DNA of 64,000 nucleotides from Fidelibacterota bacterium (GTDB lineage Bacteria > Fidelibacterota > Marinisomatia > Marinisomatales > TCS55): positions 62,001-126,000 of the forward strand of contig SCKN01000004.1 of assembly GCA_004124385.1 (NCBI GenBank), written 5' to 3'. This document shows, piece by piece, positions 1 to 7,155 of the stretch. Every line of letters starts with the position of its first letter. The first letter of the stretch is position 1. The position numbers were made by a program, and so were the translations under genes. The notes beneath the pieces were generated by a model, which made no database searches, was not told where the DNA came from, and saw only the letters and a program-made list of their open reading frames with translations.

Positions 1-747
1 GATGACTGCGGTGAAGTTGTCATTGCGACAATTAAAACATTCGGCGAAACAAACCATACATTTGTCCAAAGGAATAATTACGATGGCGTTTTTCTGCCGG
101 GATATAAAGTATATGAAGAAGATATTATTGCTGATCCAACGGGGTTGGTCCATATCGATCATCTTGTGGGTAACCAGGCTGATGGAGATATGCAAACTGT
201 GTGTGATTTTTATGAAAAAGTTTTTGGTTGGCACCGCTTCTGGTCTGTGGATGATAAGGATATCAATACTGAATTTTCTGCCTTACGTTCAATCGTCATG
301 GCAAATAATAATGAAAAGATTAAAATGCCCATCAATGAACCAGCTGATGGCTTGAAAAAATCTCAAATCCAGGAATTTTTAGATTATTATGAAACAGCTG
401 GTATTCAGCATATAGCGATGTCCACTCGTGATATTGTAAAAACAGTCACTAAAATGCGGGCGAATGGAGTTGATTTTCTACCCACGCCTAAATCGTATTA
501 TACTGATTTGACTGAACGAATTGGTGAAATTGATGAAGATATTGAAACTCTGGCTAATTTGGGTATTTTAGTTGACAAGGATGAAAATGGGTACATGCTC
601 CAAATTTTTACCCAACCGATTCAAGATCGCCCAACACTATTTTATGAAGTGATTCAGCGGAAAGGATCCCAGAGCTTCGGTAAAGGAAATTTTAAAGCGT
701 TGTTTGAATCCATAGAACGTGAACAGGCACAACGCGGTAATTTGTGA
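1..747 (+). CDS. hppD: 4-hydroxyphenylpyruvate dioxygenase, 5' end cut by window
   Basis: Converts 4-hydroxyphenylpyruvate to homogentisate, the entry step of aerobic tyrosine breakdown, using Fe(II) and O2 in the cytoplasm. Frame 1 is open from the first base, so only the C-terminal 248 residues are here. The three family iron ligands can be placed in the visible fragment: His54 (IDHLVGN), His137 (GIQHIAMST) and Glu216 (FYEVIQRKG). The tail FGKGNFKALFESIERE is nearly that of characterised bacterial HPPDs. FAH-family and hmgA genes follow on the same strand, so this is the first visible gene of a tyrosine catabolic operon. The identification is firm; only the N-terminus is unseen. Confidence 0.96.
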   Translation, partial: DDCGEVVIATIKTFGETNHTFVQRNNYDGVFLPGYKVYEEDIIADPTGLVHIDHLVGNQADGDMQTVCDFYEKVFGWHRFWSVDDKDINTEFSALRSIVMANNNEKIKMPINEPADGLKKSQIQEFLDYYETAGIQHIAMSTRDIVKTVTKMRANGVDFLPTPKSYYTDLTERIGEIDEDIETLANLGILVDKDENGYMLQIFTQPIQDRPTLFYEVIQRKGSQSFGKGNFKALFESIEREQAQRGNL

Positions 748-762
748 TAAATTGAGGAAAAG

Positions 763-1749
763 ATGAAATTTGTAACATATTTAAACAGTGGAAATAAATC
801 GCAGCGTTTTGGTTTTATGATGGATGGATATGTAGTTGATGTGTTCCGGGCAGCCATTTTTATGAATGAAGAAAAACATGAACCTGACTATCTACAGATT
901 CCATCTTCTCTTCATTCATGCCTGGAAGATTGGGAACCAAACCTAATAAAGCTACAAAGACTTCAAAATGAATTAGAAGTTGAACCTATAGCTAATCTCA
1001 TGGCAAATGGCCAGCATGTATCTCTTCAAGAATCGGATGTGCAATTGCTTCCACCCATCACCAATCCCAGCACATTTCGTGATTTTTATGCATTCGAGCA
1101 ACACGTTAAAGCTGCACGAAAATTGCGGGGTTTGGAAATGCACCCCGACTGGTTCAGAATACCCATTTTCTATTTTTCCAATCCCAATGCCCTTTATGGA
1201 CATGGCGCTGAAATTCCGTATCCAAAAAATACAGAAGAGCTGGATTTTGAACTGGAATTTGCTGTGATTATTGCCAATGGCGGACGCGATATAAAAGCCG
1301 ATGATGCCGATCGTTTGATTGCCGGTTATACAATCTGCAATGATTGGTCATCACGTAATTTACAGCGGGAAGAAATGCCCATGAGTTTGGGTCCGGCGAA
1401 AGGAAAAGATTTTGCGACAAGCTTCGGACCTTACATGGTTACGCCCGATGAATTAGCCGATGCTTGGGATAATGATGGAAAACTTCAACTGCGCATGACC
1501 TGTCATGTGAATGATACACTCATTTCCGATGGCAATACAAACGACCTGTATCATTCCTTCCCGACCATGATTGAGAGAGCCAGTATGAATGCGAATCTGG
1601 TGGCTGGCGATTATCTTGGTTCCGGTACAGTTGGAACGGGTTGCATCCTTGAACTTCGACCGGAGAATACCGGTGGATGGATACAAAAAGGTGACACTGT
1701 CCGTATGGAAGTAGAGCGGTTGGGTGTACTGGAAAACAAAATAATATAG
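763..1749 (+). CDS. Fumarylacetoacetate hydrolase family protein
   Basis: Probably cleaves fumarylacetoacetate to fumarate and acetoacetate, the last step of the homogentisate route. The 328-residue protein has the FAH-fold signature: Asp107 and His114 in RDFYAFEQH (metal ligand and catalytic His in the family), Glu163 and Glu165 in DFELEFAVII, and Asp194 in YTICNDWSSRNLQ. A GAGG ribosome site lies 5 nt before the ATG, and the start is 15 nt after the HPPD stop. It is shorter than eukaryotic fumarylacetoacetase (about 420 residues) and belongs to the bacterial FAH family, whose members vary in substrate. The role therefore rests on its place between HPPD and hmgA. Confidence 0.88.
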   Translation: MKFVTYLNSGNKSQRFGFMMDGYVVDVFRAAIFMNEEKHEPDYLQIPSSLHSCLEDWEPNLIKLQRLQNELEVEPIANLMANGQHVSLQESDVQLLPPITNPSTFRDFYAFEQHVKAARKLRGLEMHPDWFRIPIFYFSNPNALYGHGAEIPYPKNTEELDFELEFAVIIANGGRDIKADDADRLIAGYTICNDWSSRNLQREEMPMSLGPAKGKDFATSFGPYMVTPDELADAWDNDGKLQLRMTCHVNDTLISDGNTNDLYHSFPTMIERASMNANLVAGDYLGSGTVGTGCILELRPENTGGWIQKGDTVRMEVERLGVLENKII

Positions 1750-1757
1750 GATGTAGC

Positions 1758-2906
1758 ATGCCTTTTTATCAAAAACGAGGGATTATCCCAAATAAACGAC
1801 ACATTCAATTTCGTGATGACAAGAACAATTTATATTGGGAAGAGTTGGTCAGCCGCGAGGGATTCAGTTCTATTTATTCCAATATCTATCATAAAAATCC
1901 GCCTACTGTTGTAAAAAAAGTAGGAGATTTTAATCCCTTGAAACTTGAAGCTTGGACTGGAACTCACAGACATCACCATTTGACGACTCACAAACTTAAT
2001 TCATCCGGCGATGCCATATCAGCCAGGGTACCATTATTTTTTAATAGTGACTGTGTCCTTTACAAAGCACATGTGAATTCATCCATGACAGATTATTACA
2101 GGAATGGACACCATGATGAAATAATTTTTGTTCATGTAGGATCAGGAACACTGATCACTAATTTTGGTCAGCTTAATGTAGCTGCAGGTGATTATGTAGT
2201 CATACCCCGAGGTGTAATCTGGCAATTGGATGTGAAAGACTCAATGAAGCATTTTATCATCGAATCATCCGGTCCAGTAGAAACACCCAAGGGTTATCGG
2301 AATCGCCACGGGCAATTACTGGAACACTCTCCATTCAGCGAAAGAGATATCCGCACACCTGAACTTGTTGATTCACAATCGGATGGGCCAACAAATATTA
2401 ACGTCCGACTGAATGGCGGTCATCAGATATATGAATACGCAACACACCCGTGTGATCTTGTCGGTTGGGATGGATATTATTTCCCATGGGTGTTTAATAT
2501 TAAAGATTTTATGCCTATAACCGGGAAAGTTCATCAGCCGCCGCCGGTACACCAGGTCTTTCAAGCATCCGGATTGGTTATATGTAATTTTGTACCGCGC
2601 TTGTTTGATTATCATCCAGAAGCAATTCCGGCGCCGTATGCCCACAGCAATGTGGATTCCGATGAAATTTTATATTATGTGGAAGGTGATTTCATGAGTC
2701 GCAAAGGTATGGAAGAAGGGTCTATTACATTTCACCCAGGAGGATTGCCACATGGCCCACAACCGGGCAAGATCGAGGAATCAATCGGTAACAAAGAGAC
2801 GTCTGAATATGCTGTGATGGTCGATACATTCAAACCTCTAAACATAACTACAGCTGCCCAAGAGGTAGATGATATTGATTATCCTGCATCATGGCTGGAA
2901 TCATGA
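1758..2906 (+). CDS. hmgA: Homogentisate 1,2-dioxygenase
   Basis: Opens the ring of homogentisate to maleylacetoacetate with Fe(II) and O2. The 382-residue cupin protein carries the family iron ligands His296 (PYAHSN), Glu303 (SDEILYYVEG) and His332 (GGLPHGPQPG), and a first cupin domain around residues 120-160 (GTLITNFGQLNVAAGDYVVIPRG). It is somewhat shorter than the human enzyme (445). It starts 8 nt after the FAH-family gene and its stop overlaps the next start (ATGA at 2903-2906), so it is within one transcription unit. No separate maleylacetoacetate isomerase gene is visible in the window. Confidence 0.96.
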   Translation: MPFYQKRGIIPNKRHIQFRDDKNNLYWEELVSREGFSSIYSNIYHKNPPTVVKKVGDFNPLKLEAWTGTHRHHHLTTHKLNSSGDAISARVPLFFNSDCVLYKAHVNSSMTDYYRNGHHDEIIFVHVGSGTLITNFGQLNVAAGDYVVIPRGVIWQLDVKDSMKHFIIESSGPVETPKGYRNRHGQLLEHSPFSERDIRTPELVDSQSDGPTNINVRLNGGHQIYEYATHPCDLVGWDGYYFPWVFNIKDFMPITGKVHQPPPVHQVFQASGLVICNFVPRLFDYHPEAIPAPYAHSNVDSDEILYYVEGDFMSRKGMEEGSITFHPGGLPHGPQPGKIEESIGNKETSEYAVMVDTFKPLNITTAAQEVDDIDYPASWLES

Positions 2907-3523
2907 TTTTTGATCCCAACGAACATTCTTTAGCGGAAACACATAAACTCATGATCGGGTCCATTGTACCACGCCCCATCGCATTTGTATCTACACTATC
3001 AAAAGATGGAATTGAAAACCTTGCGCCTTTTTCATATTTTAATGGAATTTGTTCAAATCCGCCCTCCATTATGTTTTGCCCGGCTCGGCGGGGGTATGAT
3101 GGTATTACAAAGGATACTTTAAATAATATTCGTGATACTGAAGAATTTGCTGTCAATATCGTATCAGAAGATTTTGCAGAACAAATGGTCGCAACGGCGA
3201 CAGATTTTGATCCTGAAGTAAATGAATTTGAAATTTCAGGTTTGACTCCTGATCCTTGCAAATTCATTGCACCTCCCAAAGTAAAAGAAGCCAAGATTAG
3301 TTTCGAATGCAAATTGAATCAAATCATTCCTGTTGGCAACGAAGGGCCTGGTGGTGGATTTGTTGTTATTGGGACTGTTGTTCTTTTTCATATTGATGAT
3401 GATGTATATGACAACGGTCATATTCTTCTAGAAAAACTGCGCCCAATCGCTCGGGTTGCCGGTAATAACTATATTCGTACCACAGATCAATTCGAAATTA
3501 TTCGAAAAATAAAACCTGAATAA
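2903..3523 (+). CDS. Flavin reductase (DIM6/NTAB-like) family protein
   Basis: A split-barrel FMN-binding protein of about 206 residues. The signature MIGSIVPRPIAFVST near the N-terminus, then NLAPFSYFNGICSNPP, is typical of the flavin reductase-like domain found in flavin:NADH oxidoreductases and partner reductases of two-component monooxygenases. I chose the ATG at 2903 because it makes a 4-base ATGA overlap with hmgA; an in-frame ATG at 2891 would add four residues. Its substrate is unknown. The position suggests a redox role linked to aromatic amino acid breakdown, which is inference only. Confidence 0.85.
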   Translation: MIFDPNEHSLAETHKLMIGSIVPRPIAFVSTLSKDGIENLAPFSYFNGICSNPPSIMFCPARRGYDGITKDTLNNIRDTEEFAVNIVSEDFAEQMVATATDFDPEVNEFEISGLTPDPCKFIAPPKVKEAKISFECKLNQIIPVGNEGPGGGFVVIGTVVLFHIDDDVYDNGHILLEKLRPIARVAGNNYIRTTDQFEIIRKIKPE

Positions 3524-3525
3524 AT

Positions 3526-4443
3526 TTGACTAAACCTTTGTCAGATCGCATTTATCAGGCACAATGTTTGGGGAATGTTGAACCTATCGAATACATGACG
3601 CCTTATCCGAATCTACACGGTTTGGTAGAAGGTCAAAATGTTAAGCACCATGGAAAAATGATCTATAAGGATTTGGGTATGACCAATCTCGATTTTTATT
3701 CGAACGTACAAAAAATTGCTAATTGGTTGGTGAAAACAGGCTTAAAACCAAAAGAACGGGTTTGGGTCCATCCCCAGCAATTTCCCCACACAGAATTAAT
3801 CGTTTTCGGCATTTGGACTGTGGGTGCGTCTGTTATTCTTGCGGAAAAACCAGAACAAAACATTGACCATATCATAACTCCAGATCATATTATCGAAACA
3901 GATCCAATTCCAGATTGTTTTGAAAACCAAGATGACACGTTTAACCCAACTTATAAACCGAACCTGGATGATGAAGCATTGATATTTGTTTCAGGTGATA
4001 AAGGGATTCGACTTTCGCATTATAATTTGCTGGTTAACGCAAATGATGTTCAACGGAAATTAGACTTATTTGATGACGGTACATTTCACGTAGATTTAAA
4101 ACCCAACAGCACAGCTTGGGTCATATTACAAGCTATTCTACCATTATATACAGGAGCTCCCGTAACTAAAGAAAATCCAGATCTAACAATCGGACATGAA
4201 GATGCCGATTATATTGTCAATTTTGATTGGACTGAAATCAGCGAGTCTAATCAACTTTATATTTTACCGGAGAATACAGCAGTTGTCTCTGTTGGGAACT
4301 CGGGAATGCACATGACAACAATAAAACAAAATGAATCTCACCTATTTGTGGAAGGTCATTCAGTTATGATGGGCTATACGGATGATAAAGATAACGAAAA
4401 GGTGTTTACAGGAGAATCGCTAGTTCTGCAATTGAATCCATAA
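3526..4443 (+). CDS. Degenerate, truncated acyl-CoA synthetase-like (ANL) protein
   Basis: This 305-residue product resembles the N-terminal part of AMP-forming acyl-CoA ligases but looks catalytically dead. The usual P-loop SSGTTGxPKG is reduced to FVSGDKGIRLSHYNLL: the flanking SG and LSHYNLL remain but the Thr/Pro-Lys-Gly core is lost. The C-terminal region with the VEGxxVMMGY stretch ends at FTGESLVLQ, just where the TGD motif and the lid domain should follow. The start is a TTG 2 nt after the flavin reductase stop. Its 3' end overlaps the convergent HAD gene by 38 nt. It could be a decaying ligase (for example for acetoacetate) or a pseudoenzyme kept for another role. Confidence 0.65.
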   Translation: MTKPLSDRIYQAQCLGNVEPIEYMTPYPNLHGLVEGQNVKHHGKMIYKDLGMTNLDFYSNVQKIANWLVKTGLKPKERVWVHPQQFPHTELIVFGIWTVGASVILAEKPEQNIDHIITPDHIIETDPIPDCFENQDDTFNPTYKPNLDDEALIFVSGDKGIRLSHYNLLVNANDVQRKLDLFDDGTFHVDLKPNSTAWVILQAILPLYTGAPVTKENPDLTIGHEDADYIVNFDWTEISESNQLYILPENTAVVSVGNSGMHMTTIKQNESHLFVEGHSVMMGYTDDKDNEKVFTGESLVLQLNP

Positions 4444-5188
4444 TTGCATCGGGAACAATATCTGATTTTTCTAACAGCTTTTTTCGATATTTCCCCGTTT
4501 TAACCAGCACGCTTTTTATACCCAGGGATTGCGCGCCGCCAATATCATTGATTAAATCATCTCCTACCATCACAACGTCATTTGGTAAACATCCAAGATC
4601 ATCCAGTGCTGCCTTAAAAAACTCTTTATTGGGTTTGCCGAGTATGATTGCCTTTTTACCCGTAGCGTATTCCAATCCGGTAACAATTGCACCAATATCC
4701 AAATCAAGACCATCGCTTACTTGAAAATATTTTCCTTTATGCAGTGCTAATAATTCTGCACCGTCCATCATGAGTCGAAAAACTTTGTTCATATTATCAT
4801 ATGTCCAGTCGTGGCCCCGATCACCCATAACAACATATTCTGGTTTTTGATTGCCACAATCAAATTCAGCATAATCTTCTTTCAATTCTTCGCTGATTAA
4901 CAAATAACAAGGAGGTGAACCGCATTTTCTTAAATGGATAACCCCTGCCTGTCCTGCAGTAACAATCTCATCTTTACGAACCGCGAGTCCCAAATTATTA
5001 AGTTGTAGTGTAAGCTGCTTTCTGGTTTTGGTTGTGGTATTGGTTACAATTCGAAATGGTATTTTCTTTTCCCTTAATAAAGCAATCGCATCAGGGCCTC
5101 CAAAAATTAATTTCCCTGAAATATAAAAAACACCGTCCAGGTCAAAAAGGAATGCTTTCGGTTGGCTCAAGGTGTTGATTCTCTCCAT
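4406..5188 (-). CDS. HAD-IIA family phosphatase
   Basis: A 260-residue haloacid dehalogenase hydrolase of subfamily IIA (NagD/LHPP-like). All four motifs are visible (numbers from a TTG two codons upstream): FDLDGVFY with nucleophile Asp18 and Asp20, IVTNTTTKT at about 50, Lys187 in LGKPNKEFF, and the acidic pair in VGDDLINDIGGA at about 212. The cap inserted between motifs II and III marks the IIA class. I prefer the ATG at 5188 to the TTG at 5194. The natural substrate of such enzymes is rarely predictable. It lies last in a minus-strand run behind the membrane protein at 5167-5642, whose 3' end overlaps it. Confidence 0.85.
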   Translation of the reverse strand: MERINTLSQPKAFLFDLDGVFYISGKLIFGGPDAIALLREKKIPFRIVTNTTTKTRKQLTLQLNNLGLAVRKDEIVTAGQAGVIHLRKCGSPPCYLLISEELKEDYAEFDCGNQKPEYVVMGDRGHDWTYDNMNKVFRLMMDGAELLALHKGKYFQVSDGLDLDIGAIVTGLEYATGKKAIILGKPNKEFFKAALDDLGCLPNDVVMVGDDLINDIGGAQSLGIKSVLVKTGKYRKKLLEKSDIVPDAIMDSIAELAILL

Positions 5189-5642
5189 CTCCAATCATTT
5201 GAATCACCTTCAAACTCATTGCCATCATTCCCCCGCTTCAACTGTTCCCGATTAAAGACCCACACTGCTTCATTGAGTTTATTAAAGGATTCAAATACAG
5301 CGAAGGCTCCCAAAAATAAAGAACCTAAATAAACAGAAATAAATGAACTCGCATCTGTATTAACTAATGCAGAACTCGCAACAGGCCCAATTATCAATGC
5401 GCCCAACCCCAGCATGCGCATAAAAAAGTATTTTCATAAAGTTCCTGTGATTCAGGGTATCGTTTCAATTCACTTCCCAGAGACATTAATGGAAATGATT
5501 CTCCTCCCTTAACATATTTTTGCCCCATAAATCCTTGCTGCAGGTAGATCGTGTCATAATAATATTGCGTTTCAAAGTCCGTGTCCTGCCCAAATACAAT
5601 GCAAACGCTGAATATGATTAACAGAAATTTCTTCATGATCAT
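5167..5642 (-). CDS. Exported membrane protein split by a -1 frameshift (slippery U UUU UUA)
   Basis: Two adjacent frames look like one gene. Frame A (5642-5394) has a signal peptide (MKKFLLIIFSVCIVFG) and runs to ENTFL before drifting into an unlikely Cys/Trp-rich tail. Frame B (from 5421) begins MRMLGLGALIIGPVASS with two hydrophobic segments and ends near 5167. The junction is a T6 run whose in-frame heptamer T TTT TTA (5427-5421) is a classical -1 slippery site. A -1 slip there joins the halves into about 158 residues. A missing T in a homopolymer would look the same. The start overlaps the MOSC gene stop (ATGA). Function unknown. Confidence 0.6.
5421..5427 (-). other. Candidate -1 ribosomal slippery heptamer T TTT TTA
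   Basis: Read on the minus strand, the heptamer sits in frame as X XXY YYZ after the Asn-Thr codons of the 5642 reading frame. A -1 slip places the ribosome on ATG CGC ATG, the start of the downstream frame. I did not find a clear stimulatory hairpin, so a homopolymer indel remains an alternative. Confidence 0.4.
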
Positions 5643-6127
5643 CCTTCCAGCTTAATTATATCACCGGTGCTTACAACACCTTCTTCCAACACACGTGCAT
5701 ACCAGCCACGGCGGTCTTTTACTGTTTTAATAAATTCCGGACCCTTTTCATCACCAATATACGGCAATGAATAAAGATAGGTACAGGGCTCACATTTAAA
5801 GGAAATTTGAATTAATGCAGTTCCCATTCTGAATTTTTGTTCTGGTTCGATGGATATATAAGACAAATCGCTAAGAGTCAGATTTTCTCCCAAGTCTCCA
5901 CTTTCCACCGGCCAGCCTTCTCTGTTTAGATCATCCAAAATTCCTTGAGTAATGAGCATGACAGCCATATCCGGCTCGCCGCTCTTTTTCTCTTGACGAA
6001 AATTATTATAATCACCGTCTACACCACCATAATGGATTTCTGCGGAAGAAACCGACATTTTGGGTAATCCATGTTCTCCGGGCGTACTCGGCTTCACACT
6101 AATTTGTAAGATTTTTCCTGAATTCAT
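5639..6127 (-). CDS. MOSC domain protein
   Basis: A 162-residue stand-alone MOSC (molybdenum cofactor sulfurase C-terminal) protein. Features include VKPSTPGEHGLPK, the GGVDGDYNNFR region where family members have G-x-x-x-D-x-H, the core GDLGENLTL, and the conserved cysteine in FKCEPCTYLY near residue 120. Such YiiM-like proteins bind sulfur- or Moco-related groups, and some reduce N-hydroxylated compounds. I chose the ATG at 6127 over an upstream TTG because that ATG overlaps the stop of an upstream small open frame (ATGA). Its own stop overlaps the next gene. Confidence 0.85.
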   Translation of the reverse strand: MNSGKILQISVKPSTPGEHGLPKMSVSSAEIHYGGVDGDYNNFRQEKKSGEPDMAVMLITQGILDDLNREGWPVESGDLGENLTLSDLSYISIEPEQKFRMGTALIQISFKCEPCTYLYSLPYIGDEKGPEFIKTVKDRRGWYARVLEEGVVSTGDIIKLEG

Positions 6128-6265
6128 TTTACAACGATCTGCCAATCGTAAGAACCAATGATAAATTCTTCTGCATTGCCTTCAGTCACCTGGCTTTTAA
6201 TAAAACCATAGGCAGCGTCGCTTCCGGGGATTTTCAAGTATATCTGTATGTTCTGATTGGAACAT
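6124..6265 (-). pseudogene. Small frame-disrupted gene before the MOSC gene
   Basis: A strong AGGAGG (6274-6269) precedes an ATG at 6265, but that frame stops after about 22 codons. One frame over, a well-formed coding stretch (NQNIQIYLKIPGSDAAYGF onward, ending GSYDWQIVVK) runs to a TGA at 6126-6124 that overlaps the MOSC start as ATGA. A +1 shift within the first codons would give a protein of about 47 residues. Without it, only a TTG at 6237 (37 residues) could start the good frame. I recognise no family. The rest of 6266-6429 is AT-rich and I see nothing definite in it. Confidence 0.35.
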
Positions 6266-6429
6266 AGGCCTCCTGCCTTTCTGTATATTTTAAGATGTAT
6301 ATGATGTCCTTACATTTTTTTCATTAGCAATAATATGTTAAGAACGTCATGTATGATAGACAAGTTAACAAATCAATTTTTTATTACAATCCAGTCAAGA
6401 AGATAATTCCCATTAAAAACATAATACAA

Positions 6430-7146
6430 TTACACACCACTTATCATTAATAAAAAGATCAATCCACATGCTGCTCCCCAAGTACCATAAACATATTTTC
6501 TGCGCAATTCTTTATATTCACGGCTATAAGTCTTATCATAAATAGATTTAGAAGCCGAATCCAATTCCTTATAAAAATTACTGTCCGGCTGTTTCATACC
6601 ATAATTATTTTCAACCGCTAGAGCTACTATAGGCATCCCAATTCCAAAAACCATTGTTCCTATGCAGCCGGCTAAGGCCCCCACAACATTCGACCCTTGG
6701 TTTACAGCGTTATTTGCTGCTTGTTCAGCGTGAGATACAACTGAAAAATATGTGGGTTTTGATTCGTCTACTTTAACTTCAGTTGAAGGAAAAATGGATA
6801 CTGACACACCACTAAACGGTTGAATGCTGCGGATATTCACTTTATCCAACATCAGCCTTCCCAGCGTATTGCTCAATAAGGTTATTTCAGTATCGGTTTC
6901 AGATTCAATGATACCTGTTATACTGTCACCAGATTTAAGAAGAATAAGAACTGTTTTTTCTACTGTCTCTTTATCAGATTTTATTAATTCACCTGTTTCG
7001 GGATCGTATTGAACTTCCTTTATTATTTCACCTGTAATCGGATCATATTGGATTTTGATCGTTTCTCCTGTTTCAGGATCAAATTCCTGAGCAATAATGA
7101 CACTTCCCAACAATACAGTTAATATTGATTTAAAAAATGTATGCAT
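6430..7146 (-). CDS. Exported protein with DPxTGE repeats and a small beta-barrel-like module
   Basis: The 238-residue product starts with a signal peptide (to about residue 20, ending VIIAQ). Three imperfect repeats of the form F/Y-DPxTGExIK follow at residues 22-32, 34-44 and 47-56. Next is a compact module at 66-110 (LKSGDSITGIIES to LDKVNIRSIQ) that resembles LSm/SH3-like barrels and recurs in other exported proteins of this window. Hydrophobic helices lie at about 155-178 and 220-236, and the tail has SREYKELRRKYVYG. It lies 9 nt after the 7156-8646 gene, so the two are probably co-transcribed. I do not recognise a named family; an envelope location is inferred. Confidence 0.7.
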   Translation of the reverse strand: MHTFFKSILTVLLGSVIIAQEFDPETGETIKIQYDPITGEIIKEVQYDPETGELIKSDKETVEKTVLILLKSGDSITGIIESETDTEITLLSNTLGRLMLDKVNIRSIQPFSGVSVSIFPSTEVKVDESKPTYFSVVSHAEQAANNAVNQGSNVVGALAGCIGTMVFGIGMPIVALAVENNYGMKQPDSNFYKELDSASKSIYDKTYSREYKELRRKYVYGTWGAACGLIFLLMISGV

Positions 7147-7155
7147 ATTTAATTC

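Noticed and set aside
2848-3312. 154-codon antisense frame over the hmgA/flavin reductase junction
   Set aside because: Both sense genes are firmly identified; the antisense product has no family features.
6360-6432. Possible duplicated C-terminus (MFLMGIIFLTGL) behind the 6430-7146 gene
   Set aside because: Only about 17 codons resemble the hydrophobic tail; too short and low in complexity to separate from chance.
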